From Terrimesophilobacter sp963702165 (GTDB lineage: Bacteria; Actinomycetota; Actinomycetes; Actinomycetales; Microbacteriaceae), in NCBI GenBank assembly GCA_963702165.1, contig OY969722.1:992001-1056000 (forward strand): a DNA stretch of 64,000 bases. Reading direction: 5' to 3'. A program made the position numbers and the translations under genes. How positions within the stretch are numbered: the stretch's first letter is position 1; each line of letters starts with the position of its first letter. The notes under the pieces were generated by a model. That model did no database searches. It had not been told where the DNA came from and saw nothing but the letters and a program-made list of their open reading frames with translations. Below are positions 16,820 through 25,711 of the stretch, piece by piece.

Positions 16820-17820
16820 TCGGGTTTCTCCAGTTCGTCGACCTCGTCCGCCGTCGCGGCGGCAGCGGGCGAGGCTATGGCGCGGTGACGGGTGCGCAGC
16901 CGCGGGTCGGCGAGGTCGTTCAGACTCTCCCCGACGAGGGTGATGCCGAGCACCACCAGCACTATCGCGAGGCCCGGGTACAGAGCGGTCCACCAGATCC
17001 CGGATGAGACGTCCGCGATCGACCGGTTGAGGTCGTAGCCCCACTCCGCCGCGCTCGTCGGTTCGATGCCGAAGCCCACGAAGCCGAGGCCGGCAAGCGT
17101 CAGGATCGCCTCGGAGGCGTTAAGCGTCAGGATCAGCGGTAGTGTCCTGGTCGCGTTTCGCAGCACGTGCCTGAACATGATGCGCATGTTGCTCGCACCG
17201 ATCACCTTCGCCGACTCGACGAACGCCTCCGCCTTGATGCGCACGGTCTCAGCCCGCACAACGCGGAAGTACTGCGGGATGAACACGACGGTGATCGAGA
17301 TCGCCGCCGACATGATGCCTCCGAGCAGGCTCGACTGACCGCCCGAGATCACAATCGACATGACGATCGCGAGCAGGAGCGACGGGAACGCGTAGATCGC
17401 ATCGCAGACGACGACGAGGATGCGGTCGAGCGTGCCGCCGAAATAGCCGGAGAATACACCCAGCAGCACCCCGACGATGAGTGACATGGTGACGGCAACG
17501 ACGATGACCAGCACCGCAGTCTGGGCACCCCAGATCGTGCGCGAGAGGACGTCATAGCCGCTGACTGTGGTCCCGAACAGGTGCGCAGCGCTCGGTGGCT
17601 GCTGCGAACCGAAGCGGCCGGACTCGTCTCGCAGCTGCGCGAAGCCGTACGGCGCGAGCAGCGGCGCAAGGGCCGCAGTCAGCAGAAAGAGCGCGACGAG
17701 CACGAGCCCGCCTACAAGCATCCCGCGCTGCAGTCCGACGCTTTGCGCCACCTGCTTGACGAGCGGCAGCCGCGACCACAGGCTGCCCTTGGGGTTCACG
17801 ATGACCGGTGTCGCAGCCAT
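16816..17820 (-). CDS. Peptide-type ABC importer permease (DppC-like)
   Basis: The 334-residue inner-membrane protein has the long N-terminal cytoplasmic segment and six helices of DppC/OppC proteins. Useful marks are the periplasmic loop with HLFGTTVSGYDVLSRTIWGA, the EAA loop RAETVRIKAEAFVESAKVIGAS, and the final segment DPRLRTRHR typical of OppC. It pairs with the DppB-like protein encoded one base upstream of its start. The segment after residue 305 is rich in Ala and Glu and cytoplasmic. The ligand is set by the binding protein, not by this subunit. Confidence 0.93.
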   Translation of the reverse strand: MAATPVIVNPKGSLWSRLPLVKQVAQSVGLQRGMLVGGLVLVALFLLTAALAPLLAPYGFAQLRDESGRFGSQQPPSAAHLFGTTVSGYDVLSRTIWGAQTAVLVIVVAVTMSLIVGVLLGVFSGYFGGTLDRILVVVCDAIYAFPSLLLAIVMSIVISGGQSSLLGGIMSAAISITVVFIPQYFRVVRAETVRIKAEAFVESAKVIGASNMRIMFRHVLRNATRTLPLILTLNASEAILTLAGLGFVGFGIEPTSAAEWGYDLNRSIADVSSGIWWTALYPGLAIVLVVLGITLVGESLNDLADPRLRTRHRAIASPAAAATADEVDELEKPE

Positions 17821-17821
17821 G

Positions 17822-18910
17822 TCAGTACCTCACCCTCGGGTCGATGAGCGCGGCGATGATGTCGACAATGAAGTTGCTGACCGCGACTATCACCGCGAGC
17901 AGTGCGACGATCCCCTGCACTGCGACGAAGTCACGCGCCGACAGGTACTCGACGAGGATGAAGCCGAGGCCCTTCCATTCGAACGTGGTCTCCGTGAGAA
18001 CAGCACCTCCGAGCAGCAGGGCGATCTGCAGGCCGATCACCGTGATGATCGGGATGAGCGCTGGCTTGTAGGCGTGTTTCCGGACCAGACGCAGCTCGCC
18101 GACGCCACGTGACCGGGCGGAGTCGATGTACTCACGCCCTAGCGTTCCGATGACGTTCGTGCGCACGAGCCGGAGGAAGATTCCGGCGGTGAGCAGACCC
18201 AGGGCGATGGCAGGCAGGATGGCGTGGGCGAGCACGTCCCAGACGTTGTCAATGTTGCCGGTGCGAATCGCGTCGATGAGGTAGATGCCGGTCGGATTAT
18301 CGAGCAGCAGCAGGTCGAGCTCCGTTCTGGTGGATGCGCGTCCTGACACCGGAAGCCAGCCGAGCCAGACCGAGAAGACGAGTTTGAGCAGCAACCCGGA
18401 GAAGAACACGGGCGTTGCGTAGCAGAGGATCGCGAACACCCGAAGCGAGGCATCCTGCCACCTGTCGCGAAGGTAGGCGGCCAGCAGCCCGAGCGGGATC
18501 CCGACGAAAAACGCGACGATGAGCGAGTAGAAGACCAACTCCGCGGTCGCGCCGCCGTAGGTCAGGAGCACTTCACTTACCGGGCGGTTGTCACTGATGG
18601 TGGTGCCGAAATTGCCGGTGAAGATCTGGCCGATGTACTCGACGTACTGAACCCAGATCGGCCTGTTGTAGCCGGCGGCCTCCTTGCGCGCCTCCAGCTC
18701 GTCAGGGCTGAGCCGTCCGCCGAGAGAGGCGGTGATCGGGTCACCGATCAGCCTCATCAGGATGAACACCATCGTGACGAGGATGAACACGGTCGGGATG
18801 ATGAGCAACAGCCTGACCAGGATGTAGCGGCCGAGGTTGCCCCCGCCCTTCACCCTCTCGGTTGTCGTGCCATCCGGTGGCGCCGACGGGGAGATCTCAG
18901 AGGTTGTCAT
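17822..18910 (-). CDS. Peptide-type ABC importer permease (DppB-like)
   Basis: The 362-residue protein shows the OppB/DppB layout: a first helix YILVRLLLIIPTVFILVTMV, a long periplasmic loop, five more helices, an EAA loop TNVIGTLGREYIDSARSRG, and the C-terminal IIAALIDPRVRY signature. It is longer than usual by about 30 N-terminal polar residues (TTSEISPSAPPDGTTTERVK). The gene is separated from the binding-protein gene by 108 bases containing a strong hairpin, which would lower its level relative to the binding protein. Confidence 0.93.
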   Translation of the reverse strand: MTTSEISPSAPPDGTTTERVKGGGNLGRYILVRLLLIIPTVFILVTMVFILMRLIGDPITASLGGRLSPDELEARKEAAGYNRPIWVQYVEYIGQIFTGNFGTTISDNRPVSEVLLTYGGATAELVFYSLIVAFFVGIPLGLLAAYLRDRWQDASLRVFAILCYATPVFFSGLLLKLVFSVWLGWLPVSGRASTRTELDLLLLDNPTGIYLIDAIRTGNIDNVWDVLAHAILPAIALGLLTAGIFLRLVRTNVIGTLGREYIDSARSRGVGELRLVRKHAYKPALIPIITVIGLQIALLLGGAVLTETTFEWKGLGFILVEYLSARDFVAVQGIVALLAVIVAVSNFIVDIIAALIDPRVRY

Positions 18911-18943
18911 GACCGCCTAACTGATGAGCCGCACCTGCATGGA

Positions 18944-18978
18944 AGGGGGTGACCCGCGCGTGGTGCGAGTCACCCCCT
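18944..18978 (-). terminator. Intercistronic hairpin between binding-protein and permease genes
   Basis: AGGGGGTGAC and GTCACCCCCT form a perfect 10-bp stem around a 15-base loop between the substrate-binding protein stop (19019) and the permease start (18910). There is no U-run on the minus-strand side, so full termination is doubtful. Such hairpins in importer operons stabilise the upstream mRNA or attenuate, allowing more binding protein than permease. Confidence 0.65.
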
Positions 18979-19018
18979 GGACGGCTGGGACGATTTTAGC
19001 CCCAGACCGTCGGTCCGA

Positions 19019-20650
19019 CTACCTGCTCAGTGTGGTGAAGCGGAACTTGAACGACCCGTCGAGCGTGTCGCTGACACCCTTGATGTCGGTGCCTGCGACA
19101 GCCACCTGGGCGCCCTGCAGGAGCGGCAGGGTGGACAGTTGTTCCGCGACCATCTTCTGCGCGTCACCGATCAGCTTCAGGCGTGTGTCCTGATCAGGCT
19201 CGACCGCCTGCTTGGCGATGATCTGGTCCACTGCAGGGTCGCTGTAGTGGTTCACGAGGAAGTTGTCCGTGCGGAAGAACGGCGACAGGTAGTTGTCGGC
19301 GTCCGGGTAGTCCGGGAACCAACCGAGCTGGAAGATCGGGTACACGTCCTTGACCCGGTCCTGGTTGTACTGAACCCATTCGGTCGACTGCAGGTTGACC
19401 GTGAACAGTCCGGACTCCTCGAGCTGCGACTTGATCAGCGCGTACTCGTCGCCGGAGCTCGCACCGTAGTGGTCCGGGTTGTACTGCAGGTTGATCGCCA
19501 GTGGCGTGGTGATTCCCGCGTCCTTGAGGAGGGCTGTCGCCTTATCGACATCCGGGCCCCCGTTGCCATCACCGTAGAGGTCCTTCAACGGCTTGGTGGC
19601 GCCGGGCAGGCCGTCCGGAACGTAGGAGTACAGCGGCAGGTAGGTGCCCTTGTAGACCTGGTCGGAGAGCTCTGCACGGTTGATCACATCTGCCATCGCC
19701 TGACGCACGGCGAGAGCCTTGGCAGGGTCGGCCTCGGGCGTCGAGGCGCCGAACGGCATTGTGTTGAAGTTGAACACGATGTAGCGGATCTCTCCACCGG
19801 GCCCGGTGTGGACGGTTACCTTGTCGTTCTTCGACAGGTCCGCCACGTCGGTGGCCGAGAGGCTGCGGGTCGCAACGTCGATGTCTCCCTCTTGAACGGC
19901 GAGCTTCATGTTCGACTGGTTGGCGAAGTAGCGCAGGTTGATGGTCTGCGTCTTCGGGGTACCGAGCAGCCCCTTGTAGCCGTCGTAGGCCTTGAACTGC
20001 ACCAGGTCGTTGAAGCCGTACCGGGTGATCGCGTATGGACCGGCGAACGCGTTGGCGTCGACGATGTCCTTGTCAGGAGTGACCGCGGTCGCCGAGAAGG
20101 TGTCCTCGTCGACGATCACGCCCGCGGGGCTGGACAGGATCTGAGGCCAGATCTGGTCGTTCTCCGCCAGCAAGTGGAACACGACTGTCGTGTCATCCGG
20201 AGCCTCGGTGCTCTCGAGGTTGTAGAGCAGCGAGCTCGGCCCGTTCGGGTCGGCGATGGCGACCTGGCGGTCGAAGCTGAACTTCACGTCGGATGCCGTG
20301 AGGGGGTTGCCGTTGGCGAACTTCAGGCCGTCCTTCAGCTTGACCGTGAACTCCTTGGGCGCCGTGAACTCGGCCGATTTGGCGATGTCCGGCTCCAGAT
20401 CAGCGCTTCCGGGAACCGAGTTCATGAGGAACGGAAAGACATTGTTCATCAGGAAGAACGAACCGTTGTCGTAGGAGCCGGCCGGGTCGAGAGTCGTGAC
20501 CTTGTCGGTCGTTCCGACGATGATGGTGCCGGAGCTGTTGTTGTTGCCGCCAGTATTGCCGCTGGCGCAACCGGTGAGGATCAGGACCGCGGCAGCGGTG
20601 CTGCCGACTACGGCCAGCGCGCGTTTGCGCGACGATGATGCGGATGTCAT
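19019..20650 (-). CDS. Peptide-type ABC importer substrate-binding lipoprotein (SBP family 5)
   Basis: The 543-residue protein begins with a lipoprotein signal (Arg-Lys-Arg, a hydrophobic stretch, lipobox LTGC with Cys about residue 28) followed by a Gly/Asn/Ser linker. The body matches SBP_bac_5: TLDPAGSYDNGSFFLMNNVF, LKDGLKFANGNPLTASDVKFS and the later WFPDYPDADNYLSPFF segment. It would be anchored to the outer face of the membrane and deliver peptides or a similar ligand to the permease pair. It is the first gene of the operon; the 262 bases upstream should hold the promoter, but I cannot place the boxes with confidence. Confidence 0.93.
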   Translation of the reverse strand: MTSASSSRKRALAVVGSTAAAVLILTGCASGNTGGNNNSSGTIIVGTTDKVTTLDPAGSYDNGSFFLMNNVFPFLMNSVPGSADLEPDIAKSAEFTAPKEFTVKLKDGLKFANGNPLTASDVKFSFDRQVAIADPNGPSSLLYNLESTEAPDDTTVVFHLLAENDQIWPQILSSPAGVIVDEDTFSATAVTPDKDIVDANAFAGPYAITRYGFNDLVQFKAYDGYKGLLGTPKTQTINLRYFANQSNMKLAVQEGDIDVATRSLSATDVADLSKNDKVTVHTGPGGEIRYIVFNFNTMPFGASTPEADPAKALAVRQAMADVINRAELSDQVYKGTYLPLYSYVPDGLPGATKPLKDLYGDGNGGPDVDKATALLKDAGITTPLAINLQYNPDHYGASSGDEYALIKSQLEESGLFTVNLQSTEWVQYNQDRVKDVYPIFQLGWFPDYPDADNYLSPFFRTDNFLVNHYSDPAVDQIIAKQAVEPDQDTRLKLIGDAQKMVAEQLSTLPLLQGAQVAVAGTDIKGVSDTLDGSFKFRFTTLSR

Positions 20651-20912
20651 ATCCGTCTACCCCTTTTCTGTTGTGAAGGGGCCGCGGCTGTCTAAGCGCA
20701 ACTGCGGGCCCCTTGCTGCACGGTCAGTCTTAACACAGGATCCTGAGCCAATCCCTCACTTAACTCTCAGGTAGCAGTAGACGTTACTGATCTGCAACGG
20801 ATGGGCTGTCATCTTGGCCCGTCTATTCCTCCACAGGCGGGTGTGAAAGTAGTTTCTAACAGATTCTCAAATCTGCTTGTGGAGCTGTGTTCGAGGCTGG
20901 GACAATGGATGC

Positions 20913-22406
20913 ATGACATCTTCCGCAGCTACGTTCAGCACCTCGCTTGAGGTGCTGCTGGCTGCCGCCGCCCGGATCGGCGCCGACGCGCCGGGTGCCC
21001 GGGCGCTCGGGGACAAGCAGTTGTTGTCGGCGCAACGCTCGCTGGCGGAGGCCAAGCGCAGTCTTGATGCTTGCGCGTCGGTGCTGGCCGGTGAGGTGGT
21101 GCGCCGCTCTCACGGTGGATGCCGGCTTGGCGGGTTGGCGCGGAAGGAAGGGTTCCGCACCCCGGAGGCCCTGATCCGCGGCGTGACCGGTTCCACCGCC
21201 CGGGAGGCGACCACGCTGATCCGGGTCGGGCAGCATGCTGAACGACGCCGACCTGCTGCAGAACGCCGAGACCGCCGGGATCGATGACCCGGCGGGGCTC
21301 GCCGTCGATGATGACCGAACCGTGGCTGGCCGCAGTCGGCAAGGCGGTCGCCGACCGGGACGCTGTCGGTGGCCGGGGCGGAGGCAATCCGCACCGGACT
21401 CGGCAAACCCGGCCCCGGCGTCAGCACAGAAGACTTGACCGCCGCCGCGACCCGGCTGGTGGAGACCGCGACCGGCACCGCGAGCTCGGCCCGGGCACCG
21501 CGCTGGATGCCGAGCAGCATGCTGCGCCTGGCCCGAGCCGCCCGCGACGACCTGGATGCCGCGGGGATCGTGGAGCGGGAGCGGCAGCGGCGGGCGTTGC
21601 GCTCCTTCCGGCGGTGGAAGCGCGATGACGGGATGACCCGCTACACCTGGGACCTCGACCCCGAGGGTGCCGCGCTCATCGATGACGTCTACGACAAACT
21701 CACCTCACCCAGACGCGGCGGACCGAGGTTCACCAGCGGCCCCGAGCAGGAACGCGCCGAGCGGATCCTGGCCGATACCCGCACGACCGAGCAGCTGGCC
21801 TCGGACCGGATGCTGGAGCTGATCCAGCTGGCCCTGGACACCGACCCGCAGACCGTGGTCGGGGTGAACCGACCCGCGGTGCGGGTACTGGTGGCCGCCA
21901 AAGACCTGGAAGAGCGCACCGGCCGCGGCTGGATCGAGGGGCAGCCGTATCCGGTGTCGATGGCCACCGTGGAGCGCAACGTGTGCCTGAACGGGATCGA
22001 GCTGATCGTCTTCGACGACCGCCCCATCCCCGTCTACCTGGGCCGGGAGCAGCGCTTCTTCAACCGGGCCCAACGCCGGCTGCTGGCCGCCCGCGACGGC
22101 GGCTGCGCCTGGCCCGGCTGCGAACGCACCCCGGAATGGGCAGAAGCCCACCACATCCGCTGGTGGGAACGCGACCGCGGGAAAACCGACATCGACAACG
22201 GCATCCTGCTCTGCCGCCACCACCACCTGCTGCTGCACGACGAGGGCTGGGAAATCGAAACCCGCCACAACGACCCCAGCGGCATCCAGTTCTGGCTGAT
22301 CCCACCCCGCGAGATCGACCCCACCCAGACCCCCAGGCCGATGCCATCGAAATCACCGGCACTCAACGACGCCCTCACCGCGACCGAGCGACATCGGGCC
22401 ACCTGA
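20913..22406 (+). pseudogene. 13E12/DUF222 HNH endonuclease, broken by several frameshifts
   Basis: The N-terminal DUF222 region (TSLEVLLAAAARIGADAP, QLLSAQRSLAEAKRSL) is read from the ATG at 20913. The frame changes near 21230, again between 21280 and 21330, and again near 21360 before the C-terminal region becomes continuous. That region ends with an intact HNH core: CAWPGCERTPEWAEAHHI, then DNGILLCRHHHLLLHDEGW, with both Cys pairs and the catalytic His. This multicopy actinobacterial family is thought to be mobile-intron-like or selfish, with no firm function. Three shifts in 130 bases point to decay, although sequencing error can add to it. A VVEPVET-type repeat follows directly. Confidence 0.85.
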
Positions 22407-22440
22407 AGCACCACGGGAGAACTCTGCCCAACGGGTCTTC

Positions 22441-22530
22441 GGTGGTCGAGCCTGTCGAGACCGATCAGGATCTAGACAAGCTCGATCACCGGGAACTCGA
22501 CTACCGGGGGCTCGATCACCGGGAGCTAGT
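22441..22530. repeat. Dispersed palindromic repeat (VVEPVET type), copy 1
   Basis: GGTGGTCGAGCCTGTCGAGACC (22441-22462, shown in two halves elsewhere) is followed by a diverged inverse copy ending AAGCTCGATCACC at 22493, with further CTCGA(C/T)(C/T)ACCGGG repeats to 22520. The pair can form a hairpin with about 18 of 22 positions paired. Two further copies lie at 32196 and 35727. The unit sits between convergent ends of the HNH pseudogene and dnaG. Confidence 0.7.
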
Positions 22531-24406
22531 CGGGCCCGAAGGTGCGCCGTTCCTGCTCCACTCGCACGAGTTCGGTCTGGAGCTCACGGAAACGCTCTGG
22601 CTCGGAGGACGCATCCGTTCGCTGCAGCCGGCCGAGCAGGTCCGCCTTCCGCGACAGCAGGTCTCGGGCGATGAGTGAGCTTGTGATGCCCTTGCAGTAA
22701 ATGCTGAGCTCGCGCCCGTGCTGCTCGGGGATCGGAGCGACGCTGAGCTGCTTCACCAGGTCCACGAACGGCTCCGGCACCTCCGAGATGACCCGTTGCA
22801 GCCACTGGGGTGAATCGAAGTCGTCGAGGGTGGCCGCGATCGCATCACGCACGACGGCGAGCGATGCATTGGCCATCCTGACCTGGCTGGCCCGCGTCGC
22901 AAACTCCCGACCCACCTGGGCCGGTTGTTGCAGGATCGCCATCAGCGCATCCCTCTCGAGCCGGGTCGCAGGGTCGGACGGGAGGTCTGTGATCGACGCA
23001 CGCGGTCGCTCGGCGCTCTGGCTTGGCTGCTCCTGGGCATCGCCCTGCGGTCGTCTCGGCTGCGCTGCTGGCGCTCCCTTCGCAGCGGCCTCGACGGCCT
23101 TGGCGACATCGCTCGGGTCGATGCCGAGCCAGCCGGCGACGTTTCGGATGTAACCGGCGTGCAGCGCCCGATCCCGGATGCCTGCGACCACAGGCGCCGA
23201 CGCCCTCAGCGCCGCAACGCGACCCTCGACGGTGTCAAGGTCGTGGTCGGCGAGCCGTCGCCGGATCATGAACTCGAACATGGGCTTGCGGCTCTCGACG
23301 AGGGCACGCACCGCACCATCGCCGCGCTGCAAGCGGAGGTCACACGGGTCCAGCCCCTCCGGCGCGACGGCAACGAAGGTCTGCGCGGCGAACCGCTGTT
23401 CCTCGGCAAAGGCTCGGCTCGCCGCCTTCTGACCGGCCTCGTCGGGGTCGAAGGTGAAGATGACCTCTCCGGTCGCCGTGGTGTCTGAGTTCGCAACATC
23501 GCCGAGCACCCGGCGCAGCACCGTGATGTGGTCACCACCGAACGCGGTGCCACAGGTGGCGACCGCGGTCGTGATTCCGGCCAGATGGCAGGCCATCACG
23601 TCGGTGTAGCCCTCGACCACGACCACCTTCTTGCCGCGCGCGATGTCACGCTTGGCGAGGTCGAGCCCATAGAGAACCTGCGACTTGTGGTAGACCGCGG
23701 TCTCCGGTGTGTTCAGGTACTTCGGACCCTGATCGTCGTCGAACAGTCGCCGGGCACCGAAGCCCAGAGTCTGCCCTGTTGTGTCCCGGATCGGCCACAC
23801 CAAGCGGCCCCGGAACCGGTCGTAGAGGCCACGATCGCCCTTGCCGACGAGGCCTGCACCGAGCAATTCGTCCTCGGTGTAGCCAAGCGACTTCAGGTGC
23901 TTGCTCAGCGCGTCGTAGCTCTTCGGCGCGAACCCGACCCCGAAGTGCGCGGCCGCAGCAGGGTCGAAGCCGCGTTCGCCGAGGAATCGACGCCCGGCAT
24001 CCGCTCCCGGAGTGGCCAGCTGGGCGACGAAGAACTCGGCAGCAGCCTGGTTCGCTCCGAGCAGCCGGGAGCGGGCACCGTGGTCGCCGCGGCCCTTGCC
24101 GCCGTCCTCGTAGTGCAGCTCGTAGCCGATCCGCGCGGCCATGCGCTCGACCGCATCGGTGAACGTGACGTGATCCATCTTCTGCAGGAAGGTGAAAACG
24201 TCACCGCCCTCACCGCATCCGAAGCAGTGGTAAAAACCGGCGGCCGGGCGCACATGAAAGCTCGGGCTGCGCTCGTCGTGAAACGGGCACAGGCCCTTGA
24301 ATGATCCGACCCCGGCGCCCTTCAGCGTCACGTAATCGCCGACGATATCGACGATGTTGATCCGAGCGCGCACCTCATCGATGTCGGAGCGTCGGATGAG
24401 GGCCAT
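22526..24406 (-). CDS. dnaG: DNA primase
   Basis: The 626-residue enzyme makes RNA primers at the replication fork. The N-terminal zinc ribbon is seen as CPFHDERSPSF with HCFGCGEGGD (ligands Cys, His, Cys, Cys, about residues 40-65). The TOPRIM core has KVVVVEGYTDVMACH with the catalytic Glu and FTFDPDEAGQKA with the acidic metal-binding DPD. The C-terminal portion after residue 430 is Pro/Gln-rich and then helicase-interacting. I chose the ATG at 24406 (MALIRRSDID) because it gives the standard start of the family; the frame is open further upstream. It lies beside dgt and dus, the common actinobacterial order. Confidence 0.96.
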   Translation of the reverse strand: MALIRRSDIDEVRARINIVDIVGDYVTLKGAGVGSFKGLCPFHDERSPSFHVRPAAGFYHCFGCGEGGDVFTFLQKMDHVTFTDAVERMAARIGYELHYEDGGKGRGDHGARSRLLGANQAAAEFFVAQLATPGADAGRRFLGERGFDPAAAAHFGVGFAPKSYDALSKHLKSLGYTEDELLGAGLVGKGDRGLYDRFRGRLVWPIRDTTGQTLGFGARRLFDDDQGPKYLNTPETAVYHKSQVLYGLDLAKRDIARGKKVVVVEGYTDVMACHLAGITTAVATCGTAFGGDHITVLRRVLGDVANSDTTATGEVIFTFDPDEAGQKAASRAFAEEQRFAAQTFVAVAPEGLDPCDLRLQRGDGAVRALVESRKPMFEFMIRRRLADHDLDTVEGRVAALRASAPVVAGIRDRALHAGYIRNVAGWLGIDPSDVAKAVEAAAKGAPAAQPRRPQGDAQEQPSQSAERPRASITDLPSDPATRLERDALMAILQQPAQVGREFATRASQVRMANASLAVVRDAIAATLDDFDSPQWLQRVISEVPEPFVDLVKQLSVAPIPEQHGRELSIYCKGITSSLIARDLLSRKADLLGRLQRTDASSEPERFRELQTELVRVEQERRTFGPD

Positions 24407-24457
24407 GGCGATGATTCTAGGCCGCGGCTGGGACCCGGCCGGCCGCACCCTCACAGG

Positions 24458-25711
24458 TCAGCGGGAGCGCGAGGTCACCAGTCGCTCGTGCCAGGCCAGC
24501 GCGGACTGGTCGGTGAGACTGGCGACCTGGTCGACAACCGAGCGCTTGCGCTGCGCATCCGTCGAGGCGTCCACCCAGTCCGCCGCGAAGCCGGCGTCCA
24601 TCGCATCCGGGCCGATCGCGAGGATCGCGTCGGCGAGCTCGTGGAGCATCTCCCGCTGGCGCGCGTAGATCGGCTGCCTGGTGTTCTTGGACATCACGAA
24701 AGCGGCGACGATGCCCTTCAGCACCGCGATCTCGGCGCGAATCTCACGCGGAATGACCATGGTGGCGCCGAACCGGATGAGCTTCCCGGCGCCGTGCTCG
24801 GCCATCGTCGCCTTGGTCGCGGCGGCCGCGAACCGGCCGATGAGCTGGCTGGTGAGGTTCTTCAGGCGCGCCTGGGCGCGGCGGCTGCCGTCCCATTCGG
24901 CGAGCCAGACGTTGAGCGAGTCGAGCCGGTCGAACGCCGCGATCAGCTCGCTCTTCTCAAACTCGCCGCCGATCCACTCGAACATCGAGTCGACGAGCTC
25001 GTCATGGTCGACGCGCGAGTCGAGCGCGCGCACGTCGATGTAGCCACCGACGACGGCGTCCTCGAAGTCGTGCACCGAGTAGGCGATATCGTCGGAGAGG
25101 TCCATGACCTCGGCTTCTATGCACAGGCGGCGATCGGGCGCCCCTGCTCGCAGCCAGCGGAAGGCGGGCTCGTCGTCTTCGTAGAAGCCGAACTTGGCGC
25201 GACCGCTGGGGTCACCGACCGCGGAGCTCGCCGGCCACGGATACTTGCAGCTCGCATCGAGGCTCGCACGCGTCAGGTTCAGCCCGAAGGGCTGGCCGTC
25301 AGGCCCGAACACCTTCGGCTCGATCCGGGTGAGCAGCCGCAGCGTCTGGGCGTTGCCCTCGAAGCCGCCGATGTCGAGGCTCCAGGCGTTCAGCGCACGC
25401 TCGCCGTTGTGCCCGAACGGCGGATGCCCGAGGTCGTGCGACAGGCAGGCCGTATCGACGACATCCGGGTCCAGCCCGAGGCTCGTCGCGAGCTCGCGCC
25501 CCACCTGGGCGACCTCGAGTGAGTGAGTGAGCCGGTTGCGCGCGAAATCAACGCCGGCCGTCGGGCTGAGCACCTGCGTCTTGGCGGCAAGGCGGCGCAG
25601 CGCGCTCGAGTGCAGCACGCGGGCACGATCACGCGCGAAATCGCTGCGGGGGTTGGAGTGCTCTTCGGGGACCGCGCGCTCCCGGTCGAACGCGGTGTAC
25701 GCCTCAGCCAC
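24458..25711 (-). CDS. dgt: Deoxyguanosinetriphosphate triphosphohydrolase-like protein
   Basis: The 417-residue protein has the HD phosphohydrolase motif (LTHSLEVAQVGR for the first His and ACLSHDLGHPPFGHNGE for the His-Asp pair) and the RSDFARDRARVLHSSALRRL N-terminal signature of the Dgt family. It hydrolyses dGTP, and often other dNTPs, to the nucleoside and triphosphate. The start is a GTG at 25711 giving VAEAYTAFDRERAVPE. It overlaps the dus stop by eight bases (GTGGCTGA), so the two are coupled. The open frame extends well upstream but there it only shadows dus. Confidence 0.93.
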   Translation of the reverse strand: MAEAYTAFDRERAVPEEHSNPRSDFARDRARVLHSSALRRLAAKTQVLSPTAGVDFARNRLTHSLEVAQVGRELATSLGLDPDVVDTACLSHDLGHPPFGHNGERALNAWSLDIGGFEGNAQTLRLLTRIEPKVFGPDGQPFGLNLTRASLDASCKYPWPASSAVGDPSGRAKFGFYEDDEPAFRWLRAGAPDRRLCIEAEVMDLSDDIAYSVHDFEDAVVGGYIDVRALDSRVDHDELVDSMFEWIGGEFEKSELIAAFDRLDSLNVWLAEWDGSRRAQARLKNLTSQLIGRFAAAATKATMAEHGAGKLIRFGATMVIPREIRAEIAVLKGIVAAFVMSKNTRQPIYARQREMLHELADAILAIGPDAMDAGFAADWVDASTDAQRKRSVVDQVASLTDQSALAWHERLVTSRSR

